Below, in pieces: positions 36,936 through 49,831 of a DNA stretch of 64,000 nucleotides (the first letter of the stretch is position 1; the number at the start of each line of letters is the position of its first letter). Under the pieces are notes generated by a model. It made no database searches, had not been told where the DNA came from, and was given only the letters and a program-made list of their open reading frames with translations. The DNA is from Pampus argenteus. Taxonomy: Eukaryota; Chordata; Actinopteri; Scombriformes; Stromateidae. A program made the translations under genes and the position numbers. The stretch covers positions 16,459,001 to 16,523,000 of the forward strand of contig CM072876.1 in assembly GCA_036937835.1 (NCBI GenBank). Direction: 5' to 3'.

Positions 36936-38680
36936 CACGAAGCAGAAAATACAGAAATGTCACAATGTAACATCATTCTAGGATTCTACTGGGATTAGAC
37001 ACATGTGTACAGCAATGGCTCCAACTGTTATGTTCCTTCTTAATATGTACATGATATGTCCCACTGCTTCACCACCAAATGTCTATTTTATTCAATTTCA
37101 TCTCATTTAAATTCTGCTGGTTTTGTTTATTATTGAATCACAGATTTGTGTCTTTGTTAATGTCAGCTTTAAAAGGTACTATAAAAAAGAAAAACTTTCA
37201 AAACAGATTTTTATTCCCGTACAAATAGTTCAACAGTCAAAGTCAGCACACAGAAAAAAAAATAATATTTTAGCAGGTGCTACAAAGTCAGGGAGAGCTG
37301 AGTACAAAGAAATTTAATGGAGTAGGGCAGCTCCATCAGGGAAACGAAAGATGGCTGTGCAGCAAGATGCATTGGCAGGGTGAAGCTGTTAGGAGCAGCG
37401 CGGCTGTCTGTGAGTCAAACCAGGACAGACTTGTGGGCAAGCGGGAAAGATTCTCGACTGAAGGGAGTGTGGGTGGATTTCTGAGATTTGCCCTTTTTCA
37501 TTATTGTTAGTCTAAGATGGAGATTGTCATTTTCTTTTGTTCATTCAGTGAGCCTGTGATTTTAACTGGCTTCATGGGTGATCAAATGAACTGTACTGAG
37601 GAAGAGGCAAATTGAATTTGATTCCATTTATCCATCGCCTCAAAACTCAGCAGGCAGGTACAGATTCTCCTAATCTCTGACACATGTTCAGTGACCTCAG
37701 TATGTAGCCATTTAGAGTACAATACGGCCGGCAACATCACCAGATGCCCAAGTATCTACTGTACAAGCAGCCAGCAGCTATTAAGCAGTCAGCCAGAAAT
37801 CAGTTTGTCAACCGGCAGTAAGTAAACGCCATCAACAGGTTTGTCCTTGCAGGAGAACAGATGAAAAGAAGTATTTTAAGAGTTGTGCGTTTCAGATGGA
37901 AGATTTGAGAACACGTCATATAATCCTGCAGGATACTGCAGCACCAAGGCCACATTTAGCTCTGTGGATTGTGTTGGCTTTAGAGACATACAGCATGTTA
38001 GGAAAGGGCTGAGATATCCCAGAACTGGAAAAAAAACAGCGTGAGACTGAGGCAGAAGTCATTTAATGAGGATAAAGAATAGAAACAATGAGATGAGGGA
38101 GAAGTAGAGGTATTATTGGAAACGTTATATTGTTCAGAGTAGGGTGAAGCCCTGGCTTTTGACTTGCAGGGAACATTTTTACATATTGTATGTTCACCTC
38201 AAGTTTTGACCATGTTTGACCATGTTTAACATAGCCAGTCTACATCATAACTATTATGATCCATAACTCAGTGATGCCTGCAGGAAATGCTCCACTGCCA
38301 TTCAGTGACTAGTCATTCCAGTTCAGTCACATTTCCATAAGACCTACAATTCCCAGTTCAATAATAATAATTCAATAATGTCATTAGAGCCTCATCACAC
38401 TAATAACCATGAAGTCAAAACTGACCATATTCAAGGCAACTTTAGCCAGTATGTACACATATATTTTAACATTACACTGTTATAATCAACTGTAGCTTCA
38501 TATATATATATGAAAAGGTAAGTATTGTTTTGGCCAGTATTGTTTTCTCACAAATGTCCACTTCCTCCAAACACCACCTGTCCCTAATGACATCCTCATG
38601 CAACTTATTTCACAGGCTGAGTAGTGCTCCTTGTGACAAGTGTGTCACCCGCTTTAATAATTTTTAATAAATTCTACATT
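36936..38680. other. Noncoding DNA without recognised features
   Basis: AT-rich, no supported gene, no mobile-element ends found. Confidence 0.45.
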
Positions 38681-38900
38681 AGAGGTGGGCAGGGTGGTTC
38701 AGAGGATAACACTGCGTTACCTGCCTCTGTCTGCATCTCTGCACAGGTGTAGAGGTATAGCTAATGGATACAGACTCTATCTAAGTCCCTCACTTGATAT
38801 GAACCCGTTGTTTGCTTCAGTTTGTGTGTTTTTTGTTCTGTTATAATTTGCTGCTGCAAAACCCTCATTAAAGACCATTAAAGTTTTATCTTATTGCATC
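38681..38900 (+). repeat. SINE-like fragment with LINE-type tail
   Basis: A tRNA-like start, 'gggcagggtggttcagagga', is followed about 190 bases later by 'cattaaagttttatcttatt', a tail like those of fish SINEs that share a LINE 3' end. No clear B box and no flanking duplication were found, so this is tentative. Confidence 0.4.
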
Positions 38901-38934
38901 CTGTGAATTAGTGACTGTGGATAGAATGGAAACT

Positions 38935-39800
38935 GCGGAGCGCTTAAATGACTAAAAAGATAGCGAGGCAATCACCTCGAGAGACACACAAGGACTTTTC
39001 GCCCATAGCGTGGCACTTGAGGGATATTTGCTTGAGATCACAAATAAGGATTTCGGCGTGGTGTCATTTTGATTTATGAATGTCAAATGCACGTTAATAA
39101 GTTACAGCTTTGGTGACTCTGAGGTTTGCCAAGATCCCCATCTTCCATACCCCGTGTCTTTCAATGGGGATTTCAGCTCAATGGCTTTAATAACATGCAT
39201 GAATGGATAAGATTTTTTTCTTTTTTTAAAGAATTTGTTGCAGTGATTTTTTTTCCGTCCTCTCCTCTTTCTGCTATTAGCAAGCAATCAATGGCCAATT
39301 GCCTTTTTAATGCCTCCTCCAGGATCTTGTTGAAAGTCAGACACACTTGAAGGTATCCGTCTGAACTTCCTCAACGGCTGCCCCTTCATTTTTGCTCCGA
39401 GCGTAACGAGAAGGGGGTACAAATAATAAAGATAATGTTCGCTGAGTAATGATTTCCCATTTTCTCCTCACTTGTACCCCGTTATTAGTTAGATCAGTAT
39501 GGCAATGAAAATTAATTTTCTTTTCACTTAGAAGGGACATTACCGTGATTAATTTCAGCATGGAGTGGAGGAAACTGGAGGACTACTGCAATATGAGGAG
39601 TGAAATCAATTTGCTCTGATGTGAGAGGAGCTGGAGAATGTGGGGTATAAACAAGTATGAAATTACCCTCTCTGTCTTCTCCTTTAATAGGAAGAGAGCA
39701 TCATTTGGCAAGGCCCCTTTTGTGGCGAAAATGTGACCCCCTTTGGCCTTCATTGGGATGAAAAGAACTTGGAAATGAAATTCTCTCTATCTATCAGCCA
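38935..39800. other. Candidate conserved noncoding block
   Basis: Long unique stretch rich in homeodomain-type cores and composite sites, for example 'gcaatcaatggccaattgcc', 'gaaaattaattttctttt', 'taataacatgcatgaatgg' and 'gataagatttttttc'. It has few simple repeats and no coding frame. The texture resembles ancient vertebrate enhancers; constraint is inferred only. Confidence 0.3.
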
Positions 39801-39875
39801 TTATTTTAATATCACACACACACTGCTTACGTGGCTGGCAACTGAAAAAATCCATTAAGAGTTGAAGATAAAGCC

Positions 39876-39894
39876 AAAAAAAAAAAAAAAAAAA
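39876..39894. repeat. A19 homopolymer
   Basis: Nineteen A residues. No SINE or LINE body ends here that I can recognise. Confidence 0.9.
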
Positions 39895-40277
39895 TGTAAT
39901 TCACTGCTGTTTTTGTCTGGTTTCACACTGCTGATGTAATGCAATGCTGACAATGAATCAAAAAATGATTATGACAAAATATTTACTCCAAACTGATAAA
40001 CCAAATGGTCAAAAGTATGTAAACACCTGGATTGTCTCAGTTTAAGGGATAGTGATGGTCTGTCTCCCCGTTTTCTGCCTCTGTTTTTGGTTGTTAAACA
40101 CCTCTTTTTTTAATCTTTCTAAATGTTTAATTTGAAGCTTTAATTTGTTTACAGTTCATTTAAGATCCTTAAGTGATAGAACCAAAAATCTTTTTAGTAT
40201 TAACACTCTCCCTGGATGTTGGCACAATAGACTATTGTGTACTTGGGTTAGAGATCAGGTTTTTAGTATGACGATGG

Positions 40278-40281
40278 AAAA
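40278..40281 (-). terminator. Pol III terminator for tRNA-Ala
   Basis: Minus-strand TTTT beginning five bases after the tRNA discriminator base; this is the standard pol III stop. Confidence 0.8.
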
Positions 40282-40286
40282 GACAT

Positions 40287-40359
40287 TGGAGGATGCGGGC
40301 ATCGATCCCGCTACCTCTCGCATGCTAAGCGAGCGCTCTACCATTTGAGCTAATCCCCC
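40287..40359 (-). tRNA. tRNA-Ala (anticodon AGC)
   Basis: A 73-base tRNA on the minus strand. The acceptor stem GGGGGAT pairs with ATCCTCC with one G-U at the third pair, and A is the discriminator. The D arm holds the A box TTAGCTCAAATGG. The anticodon loop carries AGC (plus strand 40324-40326). The T arm holds the B box GGGATCGATGCCC. The sequence is the standard vertebrate nuclear tRNA-Ala(AGC), which is decoded as IGC after editing of A34. No encoded CCA and no intron. The G3-U70 pair, the main identity element for alanyl-tRNA synthetase, is present. A pol III terminator follows, so the gene looks functional and is not a SINE head. Confidence 0.97.
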
Positions 40360-43265
40360 GTTCTGCTAAACGTCACCGTTCGACTTCACTGGACATCACG
40401 AGTGCCCATAGTTCCGAATGAAAGCGTGGAAAGACGGTCGCGTTAGAGAACGGGAGAAACAATATTATGAATCCCTTAAATGTCAATTTAAATCATACAT
40501 AAGAATTCCACACGTTTTAACAATATAATATTTTACTTACAAATACAAAAAGAAAGATGGGGAAGGGTTTGCTGGGGGGCAGAAGTGATAGATCAACTGC
40601 TATAACGAGAGATAATTAACCTAAATGTAAATACACAACATGGATATATGAAAAATGCTCACCATGAAAAGTTGAAACAGCATAGTAGTATTATTAGTAG
40701 TAAATGTTTTAATTCCTGCTCAGTCACATCTCATTACAAACCTCTGACCTGATTCACACATGTGAACAGTTGGACTTCTCATGGCCAAGCTGATGTCCAG
40801 AGACTGGACACCAAGTCATCCCTCACACGCGCTCTGAGAGGCGTGAAGGCCAGAGAGGAGGCTCCGTCCTTGGTCACCAGCTGTTACAGCCGTATATATA
40901 TACGCCGAAAAGTCATGAAAGATCATGATGGATGACTGAAATCTTTGTCTCATCTTGGCATGCTGAGGATTTCTGCTGCAAGTCCAATGAAGACAGATGA
41001 GCACTAATGCGGGCTGATTTTGGAGACGCTCGGTGCCATCCCTCAAGTGGACGCCAGGTAGAAGGGCTGTCGGGGGGTGGACGGGCTGATGTCCTTGGCT
41101 GCCGGGGGCGACTCTAGCCTCTCTGACTGATTAAAAGGGGACAGATGAAATAAGTTTTTCATCACCTGTTCTGAGGCAGAGCACTGATGTATGACGGGAG
41201 CTTTCCTCTCGCACTTGGCCTGGTGGATCAATAGTGTGAGAGATGGCAGAGTTGGGGAGGGATCTTATAAACGAGAAGCTGCTTCATGCTGAGAATGATG
41301 GTCAGTCTTCCTCCCAGGTACTCAGATAACAGGGAGCGGATGAGGCCGTGATTTCATATGGAAGTACAACACCACCCTCTGAAACTCATCACTCCTCAGT
41401 GGCCTGAGCTACTTTGTGCAGAATGTGAAAACACTTGTGAGCTGTTACTTACTTAGAAATGTTTGATTTTGATTTTGTTTTGTGACCCCTTAAACTACTG
41501 GGTAAATTGATTATGATTATACAGGAAGGAAAACGCAGCCATAGCCTAAACGCGGTTTGCAACCTACCGCTCACTCAAACACACTCATGGTTGGGGTTCA
41601 CTGTCTTGCTGGAGGACACACCAGGAGCGAAGTGTGATTTAAGTATCTGATACTGGCAAAGCGAGTCCATTTATTTATTCTATTCTATCATCACTTTGTT
41701 GTATCTGTGCATCATGTTGCTTTTATTATACTGGTATATTCAAAAATCAATACGAAGAGTTAGAGAAGAGGAAAGGTTGAATAATGTACTTTTGTATCAT
41801 CAGTGTTCGAGCAAAGTCACTTCACTGCAAATCTCCTCGATCACTAAATTAAAGGCAGTATATTAACCTGATGACTTTGGCTATTTTATTGATTGTCTTC
41901 CTATCATCATCAACCGAATGTAATGAATGACAGACACAATTACTTATCGTACATAATTACAACACAACACAACCTAATATGACACATCCATCAGCTCTTG
42001 CTGTGGCGCTATTGGATGAAATGGATGAAATCCTTCTACATCTTACCTTTGCATTAACCCAGCTAACCGGTACCCGGTAAAAAAAAGCCAAAGTGAAGTA
42101 AGTTATTCACGGTGATGTTGTTAAACCTGCATCAATTAATTACTTTGGCCACTAGCTGTATCCATTTATCATCTATAAGGATATAGCTGACCGTGTTGCT
42201 AATATTTACACATGCAGCATATATGCTAGCAACACTAGCATATAACTTTAGTGCTTTATTAGTGTGTTTCTGTATCTTTGCATGTAAGTTTGTGTGCGTG
42301 AGCAGTGTGTTACGATCCAGCAGTGATGAAGTGTTCACACATCATTCGCCATGCTTCAAAACTTGACCATAAAACTTTAAACGAATTAAATGGAGTACGA
42401 TTTCCCCCCCGTGACTGTCACTGGACAGTAACTTCAGTATGACCAATGGGAGCAGAGGGACGGTGTTCACTCGGTCATCACGTCTGCCGGGGGCCGGCGC
42501 TGCTGTCAGACTGCCAACTCACTGCTAACCTGGAAAAGTACACTCGAACCTTGACACAGACGGGGTGAAAACAGCGTAGCTTTGAGGATCAGAGAGCCAT
42601 TTAAACTTGCTGACTTGTATCGTTTTTACTGGAATGACACGAAGGGCCTAATAAATCAATTAGATTAAAAGAAACATATCTGTCATGTTCATTTAATAGC
42701 ATATTGGACACTGTTAGTGTTCGACGTGGGTGTCGTAACATGGATTGATAGCGCTCAGGCGCATTCACGGGAATTGATGGGGTTTCATTTAATTTCACTA
42801 CTCTGGATCAGCGTTCAAAGGGCCAAATGATGTGAAAGCACAAGTCAGTGAGATTATGTATTTTTAGTCATCTTTCAAGTGGGCTGATTTAATGCCAACT
42901 CATCCTCTTTCTGTGGCGTCTTAAGCATGAAGGACAATTAACTCGACAGATTCCGAGGAAGATTTCTCTGATGGAACGCAGCATGGAGTTAAAGTGTATC
43001 TCTTTGAAGATCAGAGTACATACACAGCGAGAGTACGTGCAAGTGTGGCCACTGAATCAAAATTGCATCTCTTTTTTATCTGCATCTGTTTTTCATAAGA
43101 AGGCAAAAGCATGTAGTATGAATGCATGTCAGATGATCCGGCAAGCTATAAACAAGCCGACAGTTTAGCCACATTAGCTAAAGTAGCATTATTTTGATTG
43201 CTCTAATCCATCTCCCATCTGGCAACCAATTGATAAGACTGTGGTAATGTCAGATTTTTCCTTTG
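40360..43265. other. Noncoding DNA without recognised features
   Basis: No supported gene. 40790-41260 is GC-balanced and may hold conserved noncoding sequence, but nothing specific is recognisable. Confidence 0.4.
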
Positions 43266-43467
43266 TTCAATACTTTGGCTTAAATTCGAGCCAATAACGT
43301 TCCCAACAGACACAGCTGTACTACTGTACCACTTACTAGCAAATGCTAGCATGCTAACACAATGAACTAAGATGGCTAACGTGGTAAACACTTGCTAAAC
43401 ACCAGCATGTTATCATTGTCCTTGTGGATATGTTAGCATGCTATTGTTAGCATCAAAGCACCATGCC
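43266..43467 (+). repeat. Fish interspersed repeat ('GCTAGCATGCTAAC')
   Basis: Contains 'acacagctgtac', 'agcaaatgctagcatgctaa', 'caatgaactaagatggctaa', 'ccagcatgttatcattgtcc' and 'tgttagcatgctattgttag', ending in 'aaagcaccatgcc'. In this order they match, from memory, a repeat abundant in perciform fish. The family fragment at 61494-61575 is probably the other part of the same repeat. Confidence 0.6.
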
Positions 43468-43488
43468 TATATATATATATATATATAT
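43468..43488. repeat. (TA)n microsatellite, left of pogo fragment
   Basis: About ten TA units between the previous repeat and the GATCGG-rich repeat. Confidence 0.95.
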
Positions 43489-43760
43489 TAGTGTTGCTCC
43501 GATTGATCGGCTGCCGATCATGATCGGCCGATATTGTCTAAAAATAGCCTGATCGGCGATCGGAAAAACATGCCGATCAGGAAGCCGATCACGAGACGTA
43601 CATTATTAGCGACGTTTCAAATAAAGGCGTTCTGTACATTTGAAGATTTTGACTGTTTTTTATAGTTAATTACTGATTATAAACCGCTACTTTTTTCCCA
43701 TACTTTGAACCATGCGTCTTATAAAGAGATGCGGCTTTTTTATTAATTTTTCTTCAGCCC

Positions 43761-43806
43761 ACAGTGTGTGTGTGTGCCTGTGTGTGTGTGTGTGCGCGCG
43801 CGCGCA
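43761..43806. repeat. (TG)n with (GC)n core, Z-DNA candidate
   Basis: Alternating purine-pyrimidine tract: TG repeats, an interruption by CC, more TG, then GCGCGCGCGC. It lies in the leader of the pogo-like fragment. Confidence 0.9.
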
Positions 43807-43874
43807 GGCCGCAGTCATTGACGGAGCTGCTCCGTCACAGGTATATAATATTATTACACCCTCACCCCCTCAAA

Positions 43875-43936
43875 ATGGAAAACCGAAGCAATTCCTATGA
43901 TGCAGCTTTTAAGTTGAATGCCATCGATCTGTCTAT
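43875..43936 (+). pseudogene. Pogo-like transposase, N-terminal stub
   Basis: ATG 43875 opens a frame beginning MENRSNSYDAAFKLNAIDLS. The motif SYDAAFKL is the start of the Brinker/Psq-type helix-turn-helix DNA-binding region found in fish pogo-like transposases, which normally continues into a 'GNRAAARKL' helix. Here the frame runs instead into a (TA)n tract after about 20 residues and continues meaninglessly to 44042. No DDE nuclease domain is present. It is a dead fragment. Confidence 0.7.
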
Positions 43937-43958
43937 CTATATATATATATATATATAT
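43937..43958. repeat. (TA)n microsatellite, right of pogo fragment
   Basis: About eleven TA units replacing the continuation of the transposase frame. Confidence 0.95.
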
Positions 43959-45081
<1,123 letters not shown>

Positions 45082-45105
45082 ACACACACACACACACACA
45101 CACAC
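45082..45105. repeat. (AC)12 microsatellite
   Basis: Twenty-four bases of perfect AC repeat at the right edge of the 'GGGGAC' repeat. Confidence 0.97.
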
Positions 45106-45386
45106 CCCAGAACAGATTTCCCCACAGTTGGTTGGTGCAGCTAAACCAATTTCTGTAGCAGTATTTCACATTAACATAACAGTCACTGTATCTACTCAAC
45201 ATTTCTTTCAACTTAGTCCAGTCAACCATTTCCATAATTCATGAGTTTATTTGCATGTTAATTAGCAAACAGACTGAGATATGTCAGGCTTTAATTGCTA
45301 ATGGGGCTGAAAGGTCAGTTCAGTCAAGAGCATATGACAGTGTACGACAGCCAACGAGCAAACACAGCAAAAAAAAAATAAAAAAA

Positions 45387-45407
45387 TAATAATAATAATA
45401 ATAATAA
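45387..45407. repeat. (AAT)7 microsatellite
   Basis: Trinucleotide array following an A-rich run. Confidence 0.9.
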
Positions 45408-45862
45408 ATAACGCATGGTGGAGTGAGCTTCTGTCATCAGGAGGAACCTTTTACCAGGAGTGAGCAGAGAGGTGCTTCATTAGGGTAAAATGATCCTCAG
45501 TTTGTTTGTTTTTGAATGACGCACACCAAAAAATTAATTAGACATGGGAATCATGTGTTTATTGAATGATTAGCTATTATTCATGTAGCTGCATCCCACA
45601 GAAGATAACCCACAAAGTCAGGGATGACAGCATGAAGAAAAGATTATGCACAAGATGCCTTCAAAAGAACACAGATGGCTGTACATGCCTGCGCTTCGCA
45701 AGCATAAAAATACAGCAGTGACAACCTAAAACTCCACGCAGCGTACAGAAGATTCATGTGATTATCACTGAAGCGCAGCCGTAAAGTTTCAGCCCTGTAA
45801 TCTGACTCCTGGCTGAATCTATAAATGCTTGACATCAACGGCTCTGTCAAAGGAGTTACGAT

Positions 45863-46001
45863 GTAAGCAACTGGACTTTTCCTTCGAGCTTGAAGACGTT
45901 TCACCTTTCATCCAAAAGGCTTCTTCATTTTTTTTTTGTTTTTTTTTTTGGATGAAAGGTGAAACGTCTTCACGCTCAAAGGAAAAGTCCAGTTGCGTAA
46001 C
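45863..46001. mobile_element. Near-perfect inverted repeat / foldback MITE
   Basis: Left arm 45863-45913 and right arm 45950-46001 are reverse complements over about 50 bases with only a few mismatches. Shared blocks include 'caactggacttttcctt' and 'gaagacgtttcacctttcat'. The loop is 'aaaaggcttcttca' plus a T-rich spacer. This palindromic sequence recurs in fish genomes in my recollection. A transcript would form a long hairpin. Confidence 0.8.
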
Positions 46002-47799
46002 TGCTTAACTCATTTGACTACAATGACCTGGATGAGTGAGAATCTACACAGACATCAACAGCTCTGGTGTGACAGAGAAAAAGGTGCAGTCCAGGATTTT
46101 AGCTTTTTACTTTTGTAAGATTAGTACAAAATTATCTAAATTGAAGCAGTGGATGATAAGATGTAAAGGAGGAGGCTTAAAAAAAAATTAATCCTACACT
46201 TCCCATGATGCAGCTGACTAGTGTATTATAGCTGACCTTTATTATATCGTATATATTTGACACATCCTGATTTGTAGTCCTTCAAAACACTGCTTCCTTC
46301 ATTTCCCATAATGCAACCAAAAGTATTTTTTGTTTGACCCTGATGACATTAGGGTCATATTCTCAGATTTAAGGAAGCTCCTCCAGAGTCACATAAGACA
46401 TCATACAGCTGTTTTTTTACTATGACTGATCGTTGTCATCTGGAAGATCCAAATCGCAGCCAACAGGAGGCTACTTGGAATATTTGAACTCTGAAATGTC
46501 TGCATTAAAAACTATATTAAACACTTTTTTTTTTTTTTACAAATTATGTGATCAAATAACAAGAGAGGGCAGAAGAGATGACGCCTGTTTGGACGGGGTA
46601 CTGCTATGGGGGGACGTTCCAACATCTTTTCCTCTAGAGTAGAGACATGGTTATTCCAAGGAAAGAGAGACATGAGGTGTAGGATTTGGGACACTAATAA
46701 CTCTAATTCTCTAATTCCAGGCTACTTCCACCTTCACTCCTTACAGACAAGAATCATAATTCACATGGCAGTAAGAGGCCGCTTGTTAGGTTGTATTAGA
46801 CATTTAAACAAACAAGAAAATTTCTTCTCATGACAGAACACTGCTAGTTTTTATAAATATACAAATATATGAATGCAAATGATTGCAATGACACGAGGCA
46901 GTACGTCCTAGAAATGAAACCAGAGGGAACAGGAGATGGACAAGTTTGCATTACGTATAAAAAGAAAAAGTGCAGAAAAAAAATGATAAAAATTCATAGA
47001 CAAAGACCAGATAATGCCTCCGGGATTGTAACTTGTTGACTGAAGTGTTCATCAGATACTGCAGTGTTACTGAACATGACAGTACAGTGGGATGTCCTTC
47101 TCCCACAGGCTGTAAAGCACTGAGAGGGCTCGTCAAGGACACAGACGCTCCGTTCGGCCTTGTTATGTTGGAGCCAGAAAATGGCTGTGATCCTCCCGAT
47201 GGCTGGATGAGTGCTGGAATATCCACTTAAGGCTAAGCCAATCTCTTCCTTTTGCATATCGCTGAAACATCACTTAACATTTCACCTCAACACTTCAACT
47301 TCACAGTGTTATAAAAGTGACACATATTACCTACTAAAGGAAATGGGAGCATGAAATGGCCCATAAATCGTAACAAGCACCGCTCTCTGCGGAAACATGC
47401 TGATGAGTTCTCCAACTTGGGTCTAAATATTATGACTCGACAAGGATCCGTGTGCCGCCGGCAATCAACCAAAGTGCAGATTGTCGGCTGAATTCACAAA
47501 ACAGATAATGTTGGACCTCGCATCGCTGTGATTGGCAGATTTATCATCAGAGAGCACCGCAAGACAAGACACTACTGGCTTATCTTCCTGAAAAGGGTTA
47601 AGGTTGAAGGTTTAGGGTCTTCTCGGTGATCCCCATGCGTGACTACTTTTTATGTTATTTAGATGTCAGACATTCAAAGTTTGACATAAAATTTCCTTCT
47701 TGTTCCTTTAATTGGATGTGTGAGTTTCACTGTGCTAAATTATGTATAATTTTTTTTTTATATATTAATCTGCTGAAGAAATAATGTTTCTCTGAGCTC
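46002..47799. other. Noncoding DNA, partly repeat-like
   Basis: 46190-46420 contains phrases such as 'cacttcccatgatgcag' and 'atttcccataatgcaacc' that look like a fish interspersed repeat, but ends are not definable. No supported gene. Confidence 0.4.
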
Positions 47800-47960
47800 A
47801 TTAAAAATCAGATTTTAAGGGGCGGGCTCACAAGCAGGATTTATGACATCACAAGTAGTTTGGAGCCAATCAGGATCCAATATTCAACTTAAACAAGTCT
47901 AATGTGGAAACCTGAAGCCTCCAGTGCAAAAAAAAAACACTTTACAGTGAAGTAGGAAAC
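47800..47960 (+). repeat. Fish repeat-like fragment ('TTTTAAGGGGCGGGC')
   Basis: 'gattttaaggggcgggctca', then 'ggatttatgacatcacaagt' and 'ttggagccaatcagga', resembles from memory a repeat in perciform genomes. Boundaries are a guess. Confidence 0.35.
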
Positions 47961-49599
47961 AGCTCGAGTCCAGCAGTTAAACCTCTGAAATATAATATAT
48001 AATATATTTGCATATTCACAGATTCTGAAGGTGAAGATGTTTTTTTTTTTTTTTTGGGAAAATAATATAAAACACACGTTATTGTTCCAAGCAGAGTATT
48101 TTAAGTCTTTCAGGATTACAACTTTGCAGTGACAGAATGAGACGCTGCTGGGTGGACAATGGGGTTCTTTTACCTGAGTGTTGTCTGGCAGGCAGGGCAG
48201 TTATTTTGTAGACTCCTACAGTTATCATAACTTCATAGTCCATATGTTTAAGTAAAATGTAATATTTAAGATATAAATGTTTAGGATACTGTTTTGAGTT
48301 ACACCCCAATTGGTTTATATTGAAGCTGACCTTTTCTGGACAAATAGTCCAAGTATAATTTCAAGCAGCTAAATGTAGATTGCTGTGAATTACTTATAAA
48401 CAGCCAATAATGTAAACTAATCACTGGATATTTGTGCACTTGTGTCACTCGGTCTGAGTGTCATAGTGAATAGTTTATCCTGAAGAAAAGCAGCAACGTG
48501 GAAGAAATTCTGAGCACTGTGTGTCTTCACTGCTGCTGAACTTCAAAGCCAAACTGCAAAGAGTGTTCAACATAGAGAAATATAGAGCAGCACACAGCTG
48601 GAAAGTCACATATCTACCCACAATCCACCTCTCCTCGCTTTTCCCTTCTACTGCATCACACTCCTCAAACAGCGAGAGAATGAAAGAATGGATTTGCTAG
48701 ACAATGAGAATCGATGATAACGATGGAACAGCAGAGGCTAATTGAGTCCAATCTACAGCGAGCTGGATTAATTAAGGGGCAGAGGAGAGAACCTATAGAT
48801 TCAGCTCCTGAAGATCTTTCTAATTGGACAACAGGATTGCTAACGATCGGGATATAGTGTCCACTGATTCTGTCCCTGTACTGAAATAATAAGAATAATC
48901 CGGAACAACGCATAGACACTTCTGAAACGTTTTAAGGATGAGATTATTTTTGGATACTTCTGAATTAGGTAAAAGTCATTAATAAAGACATAAAGGAAGA
49001 CTTTGACAGATATTTCTGTCTATTGAAATCATTGAAAGTTCCAGGAAAGTCTTTCTGTGTTTGGTTTTACAGAAACCAAATTCTTCACTGTCATTTTTAT
49101 TTTAAAAAATAAAAAAAATAAAAAATCACAAAACGGGTTGTTGATAATTGACATTTTCATGAAAATATATTCTGTTTTGAAATGAAATGATTCATATGCA
49201 GACATCTGTAGGCAAGTGACCCAGCAAGTATTAACAGCATGCTGGAGTATGTTTGAAGGGCGAACAGCACCGATGATTCATGACTGAGTGGGCGGGACTT
49301 TAAATGCGGGTGTGCAGGTAAACAGCTGGGACAATTCCATCCAAAAAGTATCAGTGCTTGTACACATCTTGACAAGCAGGAACAAATAAATGTCCATCGC
49401 TTTTAATCTGGGCTGGATGTACAGCCTGAAAACCACATATACATCATTCCACACATTGTTACTTTTTGCAGCAATCACGCGTAACTGTGTAAAAGATCAC
49501 TGATAATGGTCTTTTTATCCTCTATTGTCTGGCACTTTGAAAAGTCAAAAAATAATTTTTTTTAAAAAAGTTTCACGGCACAAATAAACTAAATCATTG
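47961..49599. other. AT-rich noncoding DNA
   Basis: No supported gene. Contains a T16 run near 48040-48055. Confidence 0.45.
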
Positions 49600-49795
49600 A
49601 TTATCCTTCTGATGTTTGGTAATGATAATTGAGATGTCACCACTGATGGTAATTTGATGAAAAAATGATGGGTGTGCTATAAATAGCCAGAGCCGGGCGT
49701 AATGACAGCTGTGCTGGCGTTAGCGCTGTTGTAAAAATTACACGTTACTTCATCTTTTCATTGACAAGTCTAACGAGGAGTGGAGCAGGCAGGAA
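49600..49795. other. Candidate conserved noncoding block
   Basis: Dense, repeat-free stretch with 'aattgagatgtcaccactga', 'ggtgtgctataaatagccag', 'cgtaatgacagctgtg' (the TGACAGCTGT is a TALE/E-box composite) and 'gttagcgctgttgtaaaaat'. No frame. Constraint inferred from texture only. Confidence 0.3.
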
Positions 49796-49800
49796 GGTCA

Positions 49801-49803
<3 letters not shown>

Positions 49804-49831
<28 letters not shown>
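49804..49831. repeat. (CA)n microsatellite after GCGCGC
   Basis: A short GCGCGC lead into about thirteen CA units. Confidence 0.95.

Larger units (their letters stand above)
43489..43936 (+). mobile_element. Pogo-like (Tc1/mariner) element, 5' part only
   Basis: Starts in a GATCGG/CCGATC-rich stretch. It passes through 'gaaccatgcgtcttataaag', like the 'GCGGCTTATA' leader of fish pogo-like elements, a GT/GC tract, and then the first codons of a transposase (43875-43936). The sequence switches abruptly to (TA)n. The rest of the element is missing. It could also be two elements side by side, since the GATCGG-rich part is a known dispersed repeat by itself. Confidence 0.55.
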
